Of a stretch of DNA of 64,000 bases, positions 52,398 to 64,000 are shown in pieces. Below the pieces are notes generated by a model that made no database searches, was not told the origin of the DNA, and saw nothing but the letters and a program-made list of their open reading frames with translations. The position numbers and the translations under genes were made by a program. Source of the stretch: Glandiceps talaboti (lineage: Eukaryota; Hemichordata; Enteropneusta; Spengelidae); assembly GCF_964340395.1 (NCBI RefSeq), contig NC_135564.1:4174861-4238860 (forward strand), in the 5' to 3' direction. Position 1 is the first letter of the stretch, and each line of letters starts with the position of its first letter.

Positions 52398-55300
52398 ATG
52401 GTGGGTTGGTGTGAGTGCAATGCTAAGTGTGTTAGTAAATGGGCGTTATCAAATCTCCTCCTATTATTGACTCTTGTCGGTGTCGTGGTTGGAATCCTTC
52501 TTGTTGTAATACTAAGGGTAAGTTTCTAGTCCCAAGTTGTTTTGTTCTTGTATAAAGGCTTTCAATCTGTGGCTTTCAATCTCTCCTTACATCTGGCTCA
52601 ATCCAGTGCTAAGATGAAATTTCAAATTCAAACAAAGCCATGCGCACAATCACAGAATTCTGCCCAATAATAAGTTAATGTTTATTGGGGCAGTTACATA
52701 ATGTCTAAATATGGGTATATTTGTCAGATCAGGATGCTACTTATACATTGTTTAAATCATTCTAACACTTGCGATTCACTGGTTCACTTGTTTGCATGAA
52801 CAACTTTTGGTTCCTGATTTCCCATTGGGCTAGACAGAGTGAAGAGAGATGAGATTTGAAGCCACGGATAACATCTAGACTAGTTTCAGTATATGCATTA
52901 TCAGCAGTAAATGAATACAATAGTTGACTCCAACTCAGCACTTCAGCCCAGACAGAGCGTCTTTTGCCTACTCCTTCTAAGTGCTTACCCTGAGGAAGGC
53001 GACTTGTGTGTCTCCGAAACGTTGGTGTTTTAAATAAAAATAAAGATCAGATTGAAGATCGGAGACCAGTTGAACCGCATCATTTTATTTACTTCACACA
53101 ATAATGGATTGAATCATCAACTAGTTCCACATCTTAGTGGGCTTTATAGAAAAAAAAAGCCTGCTGAGGTGTAGTCTTGGTTACCCAGACTCCACCACTG
53201 GGGGCTCTACTACAAGACCACCCAGACGAGAGTCTGGATAAACATAATCCCAAGTTGTCCACACTGGAAGTCACACAGTACCTTTCTTCCAAGTATTGAG
53301 CAATGGGCTTACACGGCCTGTTGATTATAAATATGATGTACAAAAAACGTATTGGATGCTAGAGACATGCAAACCTGTCATTGAGGAACCTAGATTGTTT
53401 AGCATACAATGCTGGATGTGAAGTATTCCCCAGAATGCACTGCTGTGGAAAGGAGATCCCATATGGACACATTGGGATTACATTTCCCCAGCCTCTCGTC
53501 TGGTTGGTCTCGTAATAGAGAGTCTGGGTAACCGAGACTAGCTGAATTGTAAAACAATGAAAGGTTCAAACCAAAAGTTTGTTATTGGACGTACAGTAAC
53601 AAACATTTTGCACATTTAATATGCTTTTGCAATTAATTGAGTTACAAACAAGGACTTGGCATATGTTGTTTCACAAAGTAGGCCACCATAGTAAAAATAT
53701 TATATAAATTAAAAAATCCAAAATAAGTACTCAGTCCTCATCCATATGGCCACTTTTAGAGGAAAGAACAACTCCAAGATATGTGAAATCTCTGGAAACC
53801 AGTAGAAATCTATGATATTAGTTGAACAACACCATAACAAGTAAATGATTGATGGAACACTGCAAATAATAGAATAGTATAACACAATTGTGAACTTTGA
53901 CAGTATAAAGTCCATATTAAGGATTGCAAAGTAATTTGTAACATTTGGAGATGATAACATATTCAGTTTTGTTATGCAACCAAGGTTAAAGTCTTGTCTA
54001 AACTACAGTCTGTTCCGATATCATTATTATTAAACAGTTGTCAATTTCAATGATAAAAGTAGTTGATACATACAGGATGATACAATGTAACACTGGGTGG
54101 TTATTTAGTGAAAATATTGTGCTGCAGACATTATGTTAGTTGTCTAACATAACTTTAATGTTAATTTTCTGAATACTTCAGTGTTATTTTTATTTTACTT
54201 ATTTCATCTGGGAATTATTATGTGTTTGAATAATGTTGATTTATTATCACTTTAGTAAAACAATGTTGTAATTACACTGGGGGGGGGGGAGGGGGGGATT
54301 ACTACAGACTCATTAATAAAAAGGGCACTGAAGTACAAAAACCGCAACAGTGTGGAATGCTCAGTATATCTGTATATCTGAGTAAATCTGCACTAATACT
54401 TGGAAGTGTTTTGTACTACATGTTCCCTCACCGTATGCTCATAAAATTTAATGGCCACAGAGAACACCATAAGTATTTGTGCAAATAATCTGAATATGCA
54501 ACACTCCTACATTATAGGGTTTTGTCATAGTATTGTGTAAGTAGGGCTTAGGGCCACATAATTTATACTGTCGTGGCATCATATTGAGTCGAGTCAGCTT
54601 TTAATCTACAAGTTGTTGGCTCAAACCTTTAATCACTGTCTTAAAGTCCTTATATATACATGTAGGCAAGATTTGAGCAAAGGTTATATTCCAGTCACCT
54701 CAAGTTGTATAAATGACAACTTAGTGTATGTGTAGCAGTGAGTCTGTCATATAGATTTAGTTTTTCCCACAAACACTAAGAGACTGGGATGAACTACCAG
54801 ATTCAGTTGTTGAACTTCCAACATTACAGCAATTCAAGAATGGCATTGAAAACAAAATAACTTATTTGCATCATACGATTACACAATCGTAGAATGCAGA
54901 TGTATATGTATGTAGGCGTGTTTTGTCGGTAGCTCCCTTGTCCAGTCACTGAATAGGCTTTGATGACATTTAGCATTAGAAATAGAAGTAGGGGAGACAG
55001 AGATTTCTATGGGAAGGATTTATTCCTAATATGCACTTATGGTGTCAGCAGGGATTGTAATTGTATGCTCCCTGGTTGTCTAGTTAGTACAAATGTAGTT
55101 ACTGTATGTGTAGTTGTTCTCTATGATCTCATTCTAACATATGATATAGTCAAACGGACAAATTTTATTGCAAATATCTAAATTTCCAGCTAAGGAAAGG
55201 GTGAACAGCACATAATCCATCACATACTGACAAGCAGTCATAATTGGTTATTTTAATACAAACTTAACCTCCAGTTTGAATGTTGTAAGGGAAGTGAGGG

Positions 55301-56554
55301 TGCGATAATGTCATCATGTTTATATCAACACTCCAAATACATATACTACCATAGTTTGTGGTAAGAACAGAATGCTGTGCTAAGAGAGATGAGATGATTG
55401 TAACATGTATAGAACTAAGAATAGCTCCCAGCAAGTTAAAGAATTGCATTGTGTGACATTATAAAGGGCAATTGTGCCATTTTAGGTGCATGCCAGGGGT
55501 AATTAAATTGTACAGCACTTTGAGCATGTGTGATAAGCATTCTATAAAATAATCACATGATTGTAATGGTCATTATCAAATGTATCGTTAATTCCAGCCA
55601 TACAGTCCATCTGAGGATGTGGTCATGTGGATTGGTATGCCTGGCGAATTGTTCTTACGTGGTTTGGAAATGACAATTATACCACTGCTAGCCTCAACTG
55701 TGATAACAGGTAGGTACACAATTATTATAACATGTAATATCCAGTAGAACATGCAGGTACACTGTAGGTACGTATACAAAATTGTTATACGGCCTAGAAA
55801 AAAAATTAGAGGAATTGTAGCGTTTGATTCGGGTTAAACGTCGGAACGAAAAAAGGCACAAAAACAGACGAAAAAGCCCTCAAAATCGCATCAAACACTA
55901 CAATTATAGCAGCTATCCTCAAAATTGCACTATGCTCATGTACAGTTATTTTAATTAATGTACAGTAATGTATATACTGGAAGTATGTGAGTCTGTGTGT
56001 GTGTTGATGATGATTTAGGTTGGGGAGCTGTGAAGGCAGAACAAAAAATAAAACAGTTTATCTATGAATTCTTTCACTTCTGGTGTTATTTTTAACATTT
56101 GATTGATTTGCACAAATGTCAAAGTTCAGAGAACTGTCTGTGTTAACCCCATTAATTATTCACAACCAAACTGGTTGAATATGAAAAGAAAAGTTTGGCA
56201 ACAGGTGGCTTTATCATGCGATGACAGTTACAACTGTATTCAAGTACAAATTACAATGAATCAGTGAATTTTTAATGTATGCCATGCATCATTGGCAAGT
56301 TATGGACCAATCATATTAACATTAGTAATTTGAAAATCAGTCTAAGTGGTTTCATTCAAACAAAAATATGTGTAAAAATATTGAATGTTTACACACAGAT
56401 TAAAGATTATGGGTTGTGATATGATAATTGTAACATTTGTATAGTTTACATGTACATCTGATGTATCATACAGGGGTATATTATGTCAGATGTTGCGTGG
56501 CATATAGACAAACTGGAATTGTTATAACAACTAGAAAATGGGTTATGTGAACCA

Positions 56555-56636
<82 letters not shown>

Positions 56637-59600
56637 CCTCATGTGTGCATGCATGAGTGTGTGCATTTGAGTGTGTGTTGTATATATGTGTATTAGATTT
56701 GCTGGGTGTTTTTTCGTACAGACACTAAAGGACAGGATGAACTACCCGATTATAGAACATCAACATTACAGTAATTCAAAGATGCCATCAAACCAAATTA
56801 ACTTGTTCACATCTTACTATTATACATATAGATCGTAGAATCTAGTTAGGTGTGATTTGTTGGTGGTACCCTCATTCAGTCACTGAATAAACTTTGATGA
56901 GATTTAGCATAGAAGTGATAGTAGAAGCAGAGTTGTGTTTTTTTTAGACTAAGCAAATCCCAGCTTAAACTTTTATTGCAATGGATAGGTGAGAGGACTG
57001 AAGGACAGACAGACAACTTATATTACAAGTGAAGTATATCAAGGCAATTCACATATTTTTCTACTCAACCGTTTCAGGAATGATTAGTAACTTATTGTTC
57101 CATTGTTTTAATATGTCTGCCTTTGTTTTAATTTGTTACTGTCTCTTCATTGTTTAACTCTATTACTGTACACATATCGTGACCTTGTTTTGAATATTTT
57201 TCATGTTTGGTTTTATTCTCTACTGTCTCACTAAGAATTGCCCATGTTGGGTTAATAAACTTAAGATATAATTATATTGTATTGTATTGTATTGTATTGT
57301 ATTGTATTGTATTGTATTGTATTGTATTGTATTGTATATATTATTAACATTTACATTGGGACTGTTATATTTATATTCACTGAGTTTCACTTGAATACAT
57401 TATATGATGGTCTAAATATAACGAGAAATAATATTGGGTCACATCTGAAATCAAAAAGTACAAAATGTAATTTGAACACAAATTTTCAACCTCATACTAT
57501 GATATATGTATAAAGTCAGGTACAAATGTCTTTATATTAAATAATTTGGAAAAACAACCTAAATTTCTATAAAAGTAATTGTTTTAATTATGAAAAAAAT
57601 TTCTGTTTGCAGTTATTGCAGCCTTAATCGCATGTATTATTAAAATTGTATTATAATTTCACATGTAGAATCAAAATATGGATTGTTAATATTCCAGTTT
57701 TGCAGCTGACAAACTTACTCAATACAAAAACCAGTCAAGCATTAATTATCTTGTTATTTGATTAAACATTTCCAATATGATATGTGTTCACCACATGTCA
57801 CAGAACACTGTACTATAATACCTAATATTGAAGTCACAGTAGATTTAATATATATATATTGTAAGGCATATATTTTCTATTTTACAAGTCAAGTTGTGAG
57901 CATTCATACAGAAAATATGGGATTTATTTTGGTGTTGCTCTACATCACAGCCATGTACATGTACATCATTGGCTCTATATGATTGTATCTGAAATATGAG
58001 TTACCCCATTCCATTATTCTCAATAGTTTCTCTTATATTCAGCTTGCACATTTCAGTACACCATTTTCCTTTATTTCTCTTTATTCAACTGAAAAAGACA
58101 TCTGACTGAGATTTTGTCACTACTAATGTTCAACTTGTAGTCAGAGAAGGCCCCTTATGTTACTTGTAATTTGCTTGGTAGGATGAATAAAATTATTTGC
58201 AATAATATTTATATTAATGTTGTCGGATTGTAGTGAAATTTATTTCTTTCTATAGTACCATAATCATACCATGCACAAACCAAGATATTCTCTCTGACCA
58301 CAAAATACGGATTGTATACCCTGGTCGTGCTACGTCACAACAACCCATGACTACGTCAATGGTTCTGAATTTTGACAAATTATTCGACCCAAAAACAAAC
58401 GAAGTGTCAGTCAGAATACCCATTCTATGAAAGTTTGATGAAATATGTATGTACATGACTAAGGATAGAAAACAAACATACATGACGGTCAAAAACATAA
58501 AAAAATTATTTTTTATTTTGTTCAAAAAATTTCTAGGGTCAATGGCTTGATCTAGGGTCAGTCAGCCGGGTGATAACACATTTTTTTTAAATTTTACCTA
58601 TTTTTTCTTAATACTGTTTTTTTGGTTCTCTTGTCATCGAGACAAAACTTGTAAATCTTTTGCTTGTGTATCAAAACTGCTAACATTGCCAAATCTGTAT
58701 CATCCTACTCTCTTCAAAGTATTTATGGTGATATTTTTATTTTTTTCATTCCACAGCTGTGGCCAGCTTAGAGTTGAAGGAGAATGGTCGAATGGCAGGA
58801 GTTGCATTCATATTTTTTATAAGCAGTACGATGCTTGGTGTTATCACAGGAATATTTGTGACAGCGTTAATACGACCAGGACAACGTCCTACAGTAGGTG
58901 ACCATGGTGATATGGCGGCACAGATGATGCATTACAAAACGCAGGATGTCTTTGCAGATTTGCTGAGGTAAGATATGATGCACGTAGAAGGGAAGGTGGC
59001 TGGGGATGGGGTATGATTCCTGACTGTACATACGTGTGCTTCTCTTTGGGGTATGATTACTAAACGCTTAATACCTTCAGATAAATAGTCTGAATATTCA
59101 TTGTCATCTAATACATATGCATGCCCACTAAGTCCCATGAGGTGCCAGTGGATCACTACTGTAGAAGTGGAGGTGAAAAAGAGTTTCAATATGGTGTTTG
59201 CCATTTAGGCAAAATTATATGAATTGATGTGAGATCATGAAATGATTCTACAGAACGCAAAGATTGTGAAAATACCATTATTTCGTTAAGTTGTGTTCTC
59301 TTTAATGTAAAACCAGTATAATATATTCAGAAATTCCCTTTTTGTACATTATGGTATTTTATAACTGTCACTTAAAAACGGTACATTTGTACATTTTACT
59401 TACAAAGTCACAAAGAAATGTGATACAACTAAGGATGTTATTAATATCATTTTGTAAAATTGAAAGTGCAGATATATGTACATAATGAGAAATTTAGCAA
59501 CTATGCACACACAACTATTGAGACTGTAGATATAACATCTGTTTATGTATGTGTGGAAATGACGCTGCAAACATACTGCATACAGTTGTCTGAATCATGC

Positions 59601-61751
59601 ACACAGAGAGAGTATACCCAGAATAGCAAATGATAAAACTATGTCAAAACGAACATATGTACAGGACCAGCAGAAAAATAGTGTTTATTTTATAATACCC
59701 AGACATTTTATGAATTTTGTATGTAAATTTTCAAATTTTTTTTGTTTTTTTTTAGATAAAACAAAAATATATACATGTACCTTTAAAAATGTTTATAACA
59801 ACACAATAAACCTGTTGTGTTTCTTTTGAATTAGAATTTGTATAGATAAGGTAAAATAACAAACTCAGGGTTTATTACTGGATACGTGTAAACATGAAGA
59901 CGAGTAGCATATGTTGCTTTTTGGACACACACAACTATGGCATGTGGATTATAAAAGTCAATATTTGAGCGTAATTGTAAAAATTATAAAATCAATATGC
60001 TGAAAATTGATTTTTTTTTTGAAATTCACGATGTATAATTTGTGAGTTCATGTATACAATTCACAAGCCAATTTGTATGCATTCCATCAGAAATATATAC
60101 ATGGTACTACTTAGTTAGGTCACAAAAATACATGTCTATGTCATTGGTTGTATGGTGCTTGAAATATGAGTCAAAATGTCCAAAATGACACATTATTTTC
60201 CAATGTTTTTCTTAAATTAAAGCTTGTGCAGAAACAAGTATATGATATTTCTTGTTCAGCTGGAAAATACTTGAGATATAATATGTTTTGTCACTAGTAA
60301 ACTCCACTTTGTGATGACAAAGCCCCTTAACTCACTCATCTGGGAATCATACATCAATGTTGTGTACATCAAGGAGATAATACATGGAAATAACAATTGT
60401 AATCTTTTTTTCTGTTTTTAAACACTTCTCTTTTAAAAAGAGTTTTTTTTGAGCAAGTAATGACTTTTGAGTGCCCCCCCCCCCAAGAACTATAACATTG
60501 GGCTCTGTCTGTGTGCCCGTCCATGCATCCATTTGTGTGTGTGTGTCTGTGTGTGTGTGTGTGTATGTGTGTGTCTGTGTGTGTGTGTGTCTCTCTCCCT
60601 CTCTCTGTGTATGTGTGTGCTTACAACTTACAACTGCAAAAGAGCAATATGTTGATTATAATTACAGTTACATGTACCTATTAACTTTGAAATCACCATG
60701 GTTACCAGTTTCATATGTCAATTTTTCCTTAATTTACAGGAATTTAATTCCAAGTAACATAATCCGTGCCTGTTTCCAGTCGGTAAGTATCCTTGGTTAT
60801 TTAATACTGATATTAATCCATATTTTGTAAAGTACCCGTATGGATGAGAAATATATGTTTATTTTGTATTTTTAATCAATAAAACCACTTCAGTTATATT
60901 TTTTTTGCACTTAAGGACATATTTTGAAAACCTCATAGACCAAGTATGTCCCTGTAACTAAAAAAACAGGTCAAACGCTTGATATTATAATGTACGTACT
61001 TTAATAAACTGTTGATAATCGTTTTTTTCTTTTGTGCAATTTACTGAGTTATGAACATGGATAGATTACTATAATTATAATTATGTTGTTCCACTTTGTT
61101 TTCATGTAAAAAAACATAGTAAAGATGTTTTTGTTAATAAAATCCAGAAGAACTAGTGATTTGACATTCTTTAAAAGCATCATGACTACATGTACATTTA
61201 CTGAGAGATGTCCAGATACAAATGTATGTCTTATAAGTATTTGTTTATTTATTCATTCAATTCATTCATTCATTCATCCATCCATCCATCCATCCATTCA
61301 TCCTTCCATCCATCCATCCATCCATTCATCCATCCATCCATCCATCCATCATCCATCCATCCATCCATCTATTCATTCATTCATTAATTCATTCATTCCT
61401 ACATCTGTCCATCCATCCATCTATCCATTCATTCATTAATTCTTTGATTCCTTGATTCCTTCATTTAGTCACTTATCCATTCATTCATCCATCCATCCAT
61501 TTATTCATCCATGATGAAATCTGCATTTTCAACTAAGAGTTTCTCAGCAATTGCATTCAATATAATGTAATTTAAGATCATCAGTGACTCTCCAGAATCC
61601 AAAGTTTATGAAAATGTCTATTTTTTTTAAATCTTGTTTTATTTTTTACAGAGTTTTACAAAATATGATGTCCAAGTCGTAACCACTGACAACACAACAA
61701 CAACTACCACAAATAAACAAATAGCAATGACTAACAGAACCAATATAATGG
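52398..61751 (+). CDS. SLC1-family excitatory amino acid transporter, N-terminal five coding exons (partial)
   Basis: Coding exons are 52398-52517 (exon begins 52379 in the 5' UTR), 55598-55709, 58757-58967, 60740-60782 and 61652-61751. All have GT-AG borders and compatible phases 0, 1, 2, 0, 1, giving 195 visible residues. Residues 17-39 are TM1. [19 protein letters not shown] (55-73) is the hallmark TM2 block of glutamate/aspartate/neutral amino acid transporters, corresponding to PGE-L-R-L-M-I-PL-SS. TM3 is about residues 90-116, ending [24 protein letters not shown] (139-158) matches the conserved DA-LDL-RN-PPN-ACF block before the large extracellular loop. The loop has N-glycosylation sequons NTT (176) and NRT (190) and a Thr-rich patch. 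The substrate-binding half (HP1, TM7, HP2, TM8) lies beyond the window, so transport of glutamate/aspartate with Na+ is inferred from the family. Which EAAT or ASCT subtype is involved cannot be decided here. The N-terminus is short, with four Cys or Trp residues in the first 15. Confidence 0.93.
52925..53095 (+). mobile_element. Retroelement 3'-end fragment with hammerhead-like motif
   Basis: CTGAGGA (52990-52996) is followed by a stem GGCGAC/GTCTCC (52998-53003 with 53010-53015, one mismatch) and GAAACG (53016-53021). This is the CUGANGA-stem II-GAAA arrangement of hammerhead-type motifs found in Penelope-like elements. An AAATAAAAATAAA tail follows. No reverse transcriptase remains. It is in intron 1 of the SLC1 gene. 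Confidence 0.4.
53174..53538. mobile_element. 365-bp MITE with TA target duplication
   Basis: Left end TA|GTCTTGGTTACCCAGACTC; the right end reads inwards TA|GTCTCGGTTACCCAGACTC. Inner inverted blocks CCCAGACGAGAG and TAATCCCAA pair at 53220 and 53250 with 53490 and 53463. No coding frame. It fits a non-autonomous Tc1/mariner-type element, inside SLC1 intron 1. Confidence 0.85.
53600..53759. mobile_element. Single arm of the 37686-38039 MITE family
   Basis: GAGTTACAAACAAGGACTTGG through CCTCATCCATATGGCCACTT matches the right arm of the element at 37686-38039. A partial inverted left arm may exist upstream but is not clear. Confidence 0.7.
54281..54298 (+). repeat. Poly-G tract
   Basis: G10, A, G7 at 54281-54298, a possible G-quadruplex or slippage site in SLC1 intron 1. 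Confidence 0.85.
54761..54990 (+). mobile_element. LINE ORF2 C-terminus remnant, copy 1
   Basis: The frame 54761-54892 reads [17 protein letters not shown], then [15 protein letters not shown], and stops at TAG. This is the typical C-terminal W-x-LP-x-x-VV-x-FK signature of Jockey/CR1/L2-type LINE reverse-transcriptase proteins. A stop codon directly upstream shows 5' truncation. The 3' UTR (GTCACTGAATAGGCTTTGATG) is shared with the copy at 56708-56960. Confidence 0.7.
55710..56540. other. SLC1 intron 2, nothing further seen
   Basis: No supported exon or array before the (GT)n tract. Confidence 0.45.
56555..56640. repeat. (GT)n microsatellite
   Basis: Pure GT for about 78 bases in SLC1 intron 2. 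Confidence 0.97.
56708..56960 (+). mobile_element. LINE 3' remnant, copy 2
   Basis: Homologous to 54761-54990 (ACTAAAGGACAGGATGAACT, CATCAACATTACAG, CAGTCACTGAATAAACTTTG), but the reading frame is broken by stops. An older copy of the same LINE family. Confidence 0.65.
57060..57337 (+). mobile_element. LINE-like 3' end with (TATTG)n tail
   Basis: TTGGGTTAATAAACTTAAGA is followed by about 12 TATTG units (57275-57337). Short 5-bp tail arrays are common at CR1/L2/RTE-like LINE 3' ends. No coding remnant is visible. Confidence 0.5.
58233..58430 (+). other. Protein-like open frame in SLC1 intron 2
   Basis: A 65-codon frame with acceptor-like CTTTCTATAG| near its start encodes [18 protein letters not shown]-type sequence ([17 protein letters not shown]) and [20 protein letters not shown], then a stop. 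It is phase-incompatible with the SLC1 exons on either side. It may be a transposon remnant or chance. Confidence 0.2.
58535..58620. mobile_element. Fragment of the GGGTCGGTT-type MITE family
   Basis: AGGGTCAATGGCTTGATCTA and GGGTCAGTCAGCCGGGTGAT, followed by ACACA and a T-run, parallel 41812-41885. It ends about 135 bases before SLC1 exon 3. Confidence 0.5.
58968..60465. other. SLC1 intron 3, nothing further seen
   Basis: AT-rich, with T-runs near 59735 and 60008. No supported exon. Confidence 0.45.
60473..60620. repeat. Poly-C run then (GT)n/(CT)n microsatellite
   Basis: C11 at 60474-60484, GT/GTCT units 60532-60590, CT units to 60606, about 130 bases before SLC1 exon 4. Confidence 0.92.
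60835..61110. mobile_element. Decayed copy of the 37686-38039 MITE family
   Basis: CCGTATGGATGAG, GTTTATTTTGTATTTTTAA, GCAATTTACTGAGTTATGAA and TTATGTTGTTCCAC follow the same order as the arms at 37686-38039. It lies in SLC1 intron 4. Confidence 0.55.
61246..61515. repeat. (ATTC)n/(ATCC)n microsatellite
   Basis: Alternating blocks of ATTC and ATCC units in SLC1 intron 4. Confidence 0.95.
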
Positions 61752-61848
61752 GTAAGTTTGTACTTACAACACATACAGTGCCCTCTAAGCCAATTTGATG
61801 CACCACTGATGCACACAATTTTTGGTTACGCACTATTTTTAGTTACGA

Positions 61849-62360
61849 CCTAATAAAAAAAATTGTGTGGTTCGAATTATGTTCAATTTTAGAATAGATG
61901 GGGTAGGTAGATTTTTTATTTTATTTTATTATATATTTGTTTCATGTGTGTGTGTCTAGTTCAGGTTTTCCATTGTTTTCCATATGGTATCTGTGTTGTT
62001 TATTTCTTCCTATCAGATGTACAGCCAATACAGATTGGAAGAACAGTTTTATATTGTCTTTTTAAGTTGATGTCAGTTTCCGCATCTAAGAATAATAAAA
62101 TCGCAAAAATTGTGAAGTGTCACAAGAAATAGTGGATACAGAAACTGATATCAACTTAGAAAGAAAAGACAAAATAAAACTGTTCTTCCAGCAGTATATC
62201 TGATAGGAAGTAATAAACAACACAGATCATTTGGAAAACAATGGAAAACCTGAACTAGACTCATACAGAAAAAATAAATAAAATGAAATAAAAAAATCTA
62301 CCTACCCCACCTATTCTAAAATTGAGTATAATCGGAACCACACAATTTTTTTATTAGGCC
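61849..62360. mobile_element. 512-bp foldback MITE
   Basis: CCTAATAAAAAAAATTGTG at the left is inverted at the right end (CACAATTTTTTTATTAGG). Arms of about 230 bp pair through GTAGGTAGATTTTTTATT, GTCTAGTTCAGGTTTTCC, CAGATNTAC and GAAGAACAGTTTTAT. A TAAGTTTGTACTTACA block is also repeated just outside on both sides (61753 and 62366), about 20 bases from the splice donor of SLC1 exon 5. There is no coding capacity. It is related to 3529-3912. Confidence 0.78.
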
Positions 62361-64000
62361 TAATGAGTAAGTTTGTACTTACAGCACATTGCTGTACACA
62401 TGCTGATGTTTCAAGAGAAAACCTTGCAAGTAGTTTAGCCCACTGTCAAAATTATCATATTCACTCCATACATATTTAGACAGTTGACTATTCTTCTAAC
62501 TGAATGTCTCCTACTACTAATAGAAAGATTTACGTGTTCTTTCTGCTTCTAAAATGCTGGGGTAGCTAGTGATCACACAAGTGGACCAACGGCTGGACCT
62601 TTCAGATTACCACCACTATAATAGTTGTACTGTCATACCATTATACTTTTAGTAGAAAACTAATTTGAGAGGAAAGTCATTTTGTTATTTTGATAAAAAG
62701 AAGTACAACAGAATAGAAATTGATACTGAACTCCATTAGATAGAGTTAATTTAGATAAAGCTTAGATGGCGGAGAGAGATACCAACGTCTATGGATAAAG
62801 TTACCTTTTGTGGAAGTGACTTTGTAGCGACTACATAGCTTTTTATCAGTCAGTCTGTTTGGTTGCCACAAATTTACAAAAGTCAGGTGACTAGGAGGGA
62901 GTCACATCACCAAATAGCATAACATCATTACACTGATGACATCTGAGTGATTCAGACAAAGGCTACATAGTCACTTAAAAACTAGATTTCAAAAAATAAT
63001 ATCTTTACCTCAGTTTTAAAGAATTACATTTTATACTTTTTACATATTACTATGAAGCAAATACCTTTTTGTCTCTCTAGCTGGTAAAATATCTAGTAGG
63101 CCAAATGAAGAGAAATATTAAATTTTTATAGGTGATATTAGAGGTATCGTGCTATGCTCTAATTGCATGTATTGTATAGAATACCGACACCATCAGAGAT
63201 AATTGCCCATGTATCATTCCATTGTATCCCATTATAGTAATGTACGTGTATTGTGTTGTACTTGTATAGGAGATTGTACCTCAGACATATTTTATGTATT
63301 CATATGGACAATGGCTTGTTAAGTGTTTGATTCAAAGACAGAGGAGTTTCACATATACAATGTTGTATTTAAATGTTATATTTTCAGTGGTTTCTGCAGA
63401 TGTGTTAGTCCAGGAGTAACTATTTCATCCATAAAACCATTAAATGAAATTAAGTAATTTTATATTTGCAGTTGTTTTTTTCAAAATGTAATATTTATAG
63501 TTTGTAGAAGGGTACTAGATCTGTCCAGCTACTGTTTAAGTGTACTTTGTTGTTCTTGGTTGATGGACTTGATGAATAGTTTGATACAGAAACAATGCAT
63601 AGTGTAATAGTTATTTCATCCTTGAAACCTGTAGAATTAGATGTTTTGGCCGTACAATTAAAATGTAGTATAGATTGATATATAGATGATAACATACATG
63701 TATATTACCAGGCTTTGCTTTTTGCAAATATAAGATTAGATATTCCATCTGGTGCATGAAACCATTAAAACGTTGAATGTGAACTCTTTCCATGATAAAA
63801 AATTCAATATAGATTGATAAATGGATGTAAAGTGAATGATAATTATGATGGCATATTCATAAATTCATATAGTCATCATAAATAATTATATTTTGATAAT
63901 CTTGATTTATAGCCACTGCTGTGATAGTGTATGGCTATACGTTGGTCTGTCTCAATTACATGTTTTGTAGAAATGGTGTCAGCTTGGTGTCACTCATATG
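62361..64000. other. SLC1 intron 5, no further exon seen
   Basis: The next expected coding block (phase 1, beginning the TM4b/TM5 region with a GLVVFS-like motif) was not found before the window ends. Confidence 0.5.

Overview
The window is AT-rich animal nuclear DNA. Its genes are small GT-AG exons separated by introns of up to about 12.5 kb, and it carries many microsatellites and small transposons. No viral or bacterial genes were seen. The gene families and repeats fit a marine invertebrate such as a lophotrochozoan or a non-vertebrate deuterostome. The sequence alone does not settle the phylum.

Layout. Bases 1-1695 (+) hold the last two exons of an unrecognised single-pass membrane protein. 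Its tail contains a Gly/His/Pro repeat, poly-lysine blocks and a Ser/Asp end. Bases 3340-10529 (-) and 30241-45710 (+) hold two genes that I assembled exon by exon. They are paralogous precursors of secreted, amidated neuropeptide-like hormones. Each has four coding exons with intron phases 1, 0, 0. Each has a signal peptide followed by a short peptide containing Gln-Trp-Leu-Tyr and an amidation/dibasic signal (GKR or GKKR). In both, the first intron splits the amidating glycine codon. I cannot assign the peptide to a known family. Possible relatives or remnants lie at 14134-14233 (-), 28705-29425 (-) and 36457-36690 (+, inside intron 1 of the plus-strand gene). Bases 52398-61751 (+) hold the first five coding exons of an SLC1-type excitatory amino acid transporter, which continues past the window.

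Transposon content is high. There is a 447-bp foldback element with six plus six inverted subterminal repeats and a 9-bp target duplication (12450-12896). A 2157-bp hAT-like element has an 8-bp duplication (47833-49989). There are two TA-flanked mariner-like MITE families, a foldback MITE at 61849-62360 with a relative at 3529-3912, LINE 3' remnants, a SINE candidate and a Penelope-like hammerhead-type motif. Minisatellites with 42-, 49-, 57- and about 418-bp units and long chimeric tetranucleotide arrays fill much of the rest.

No tRNA gene, rRNA gene or CRISPR array was recognised. The two peptide genes would supply secreted signals and the SLC1 gene would clear glutamate or aspartate, so two of the three gene groups suggest neural or neuroendocrine function. 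That link is inference. All exon joins are read by eye from splice sites, phase and reading frame, without transcript support.
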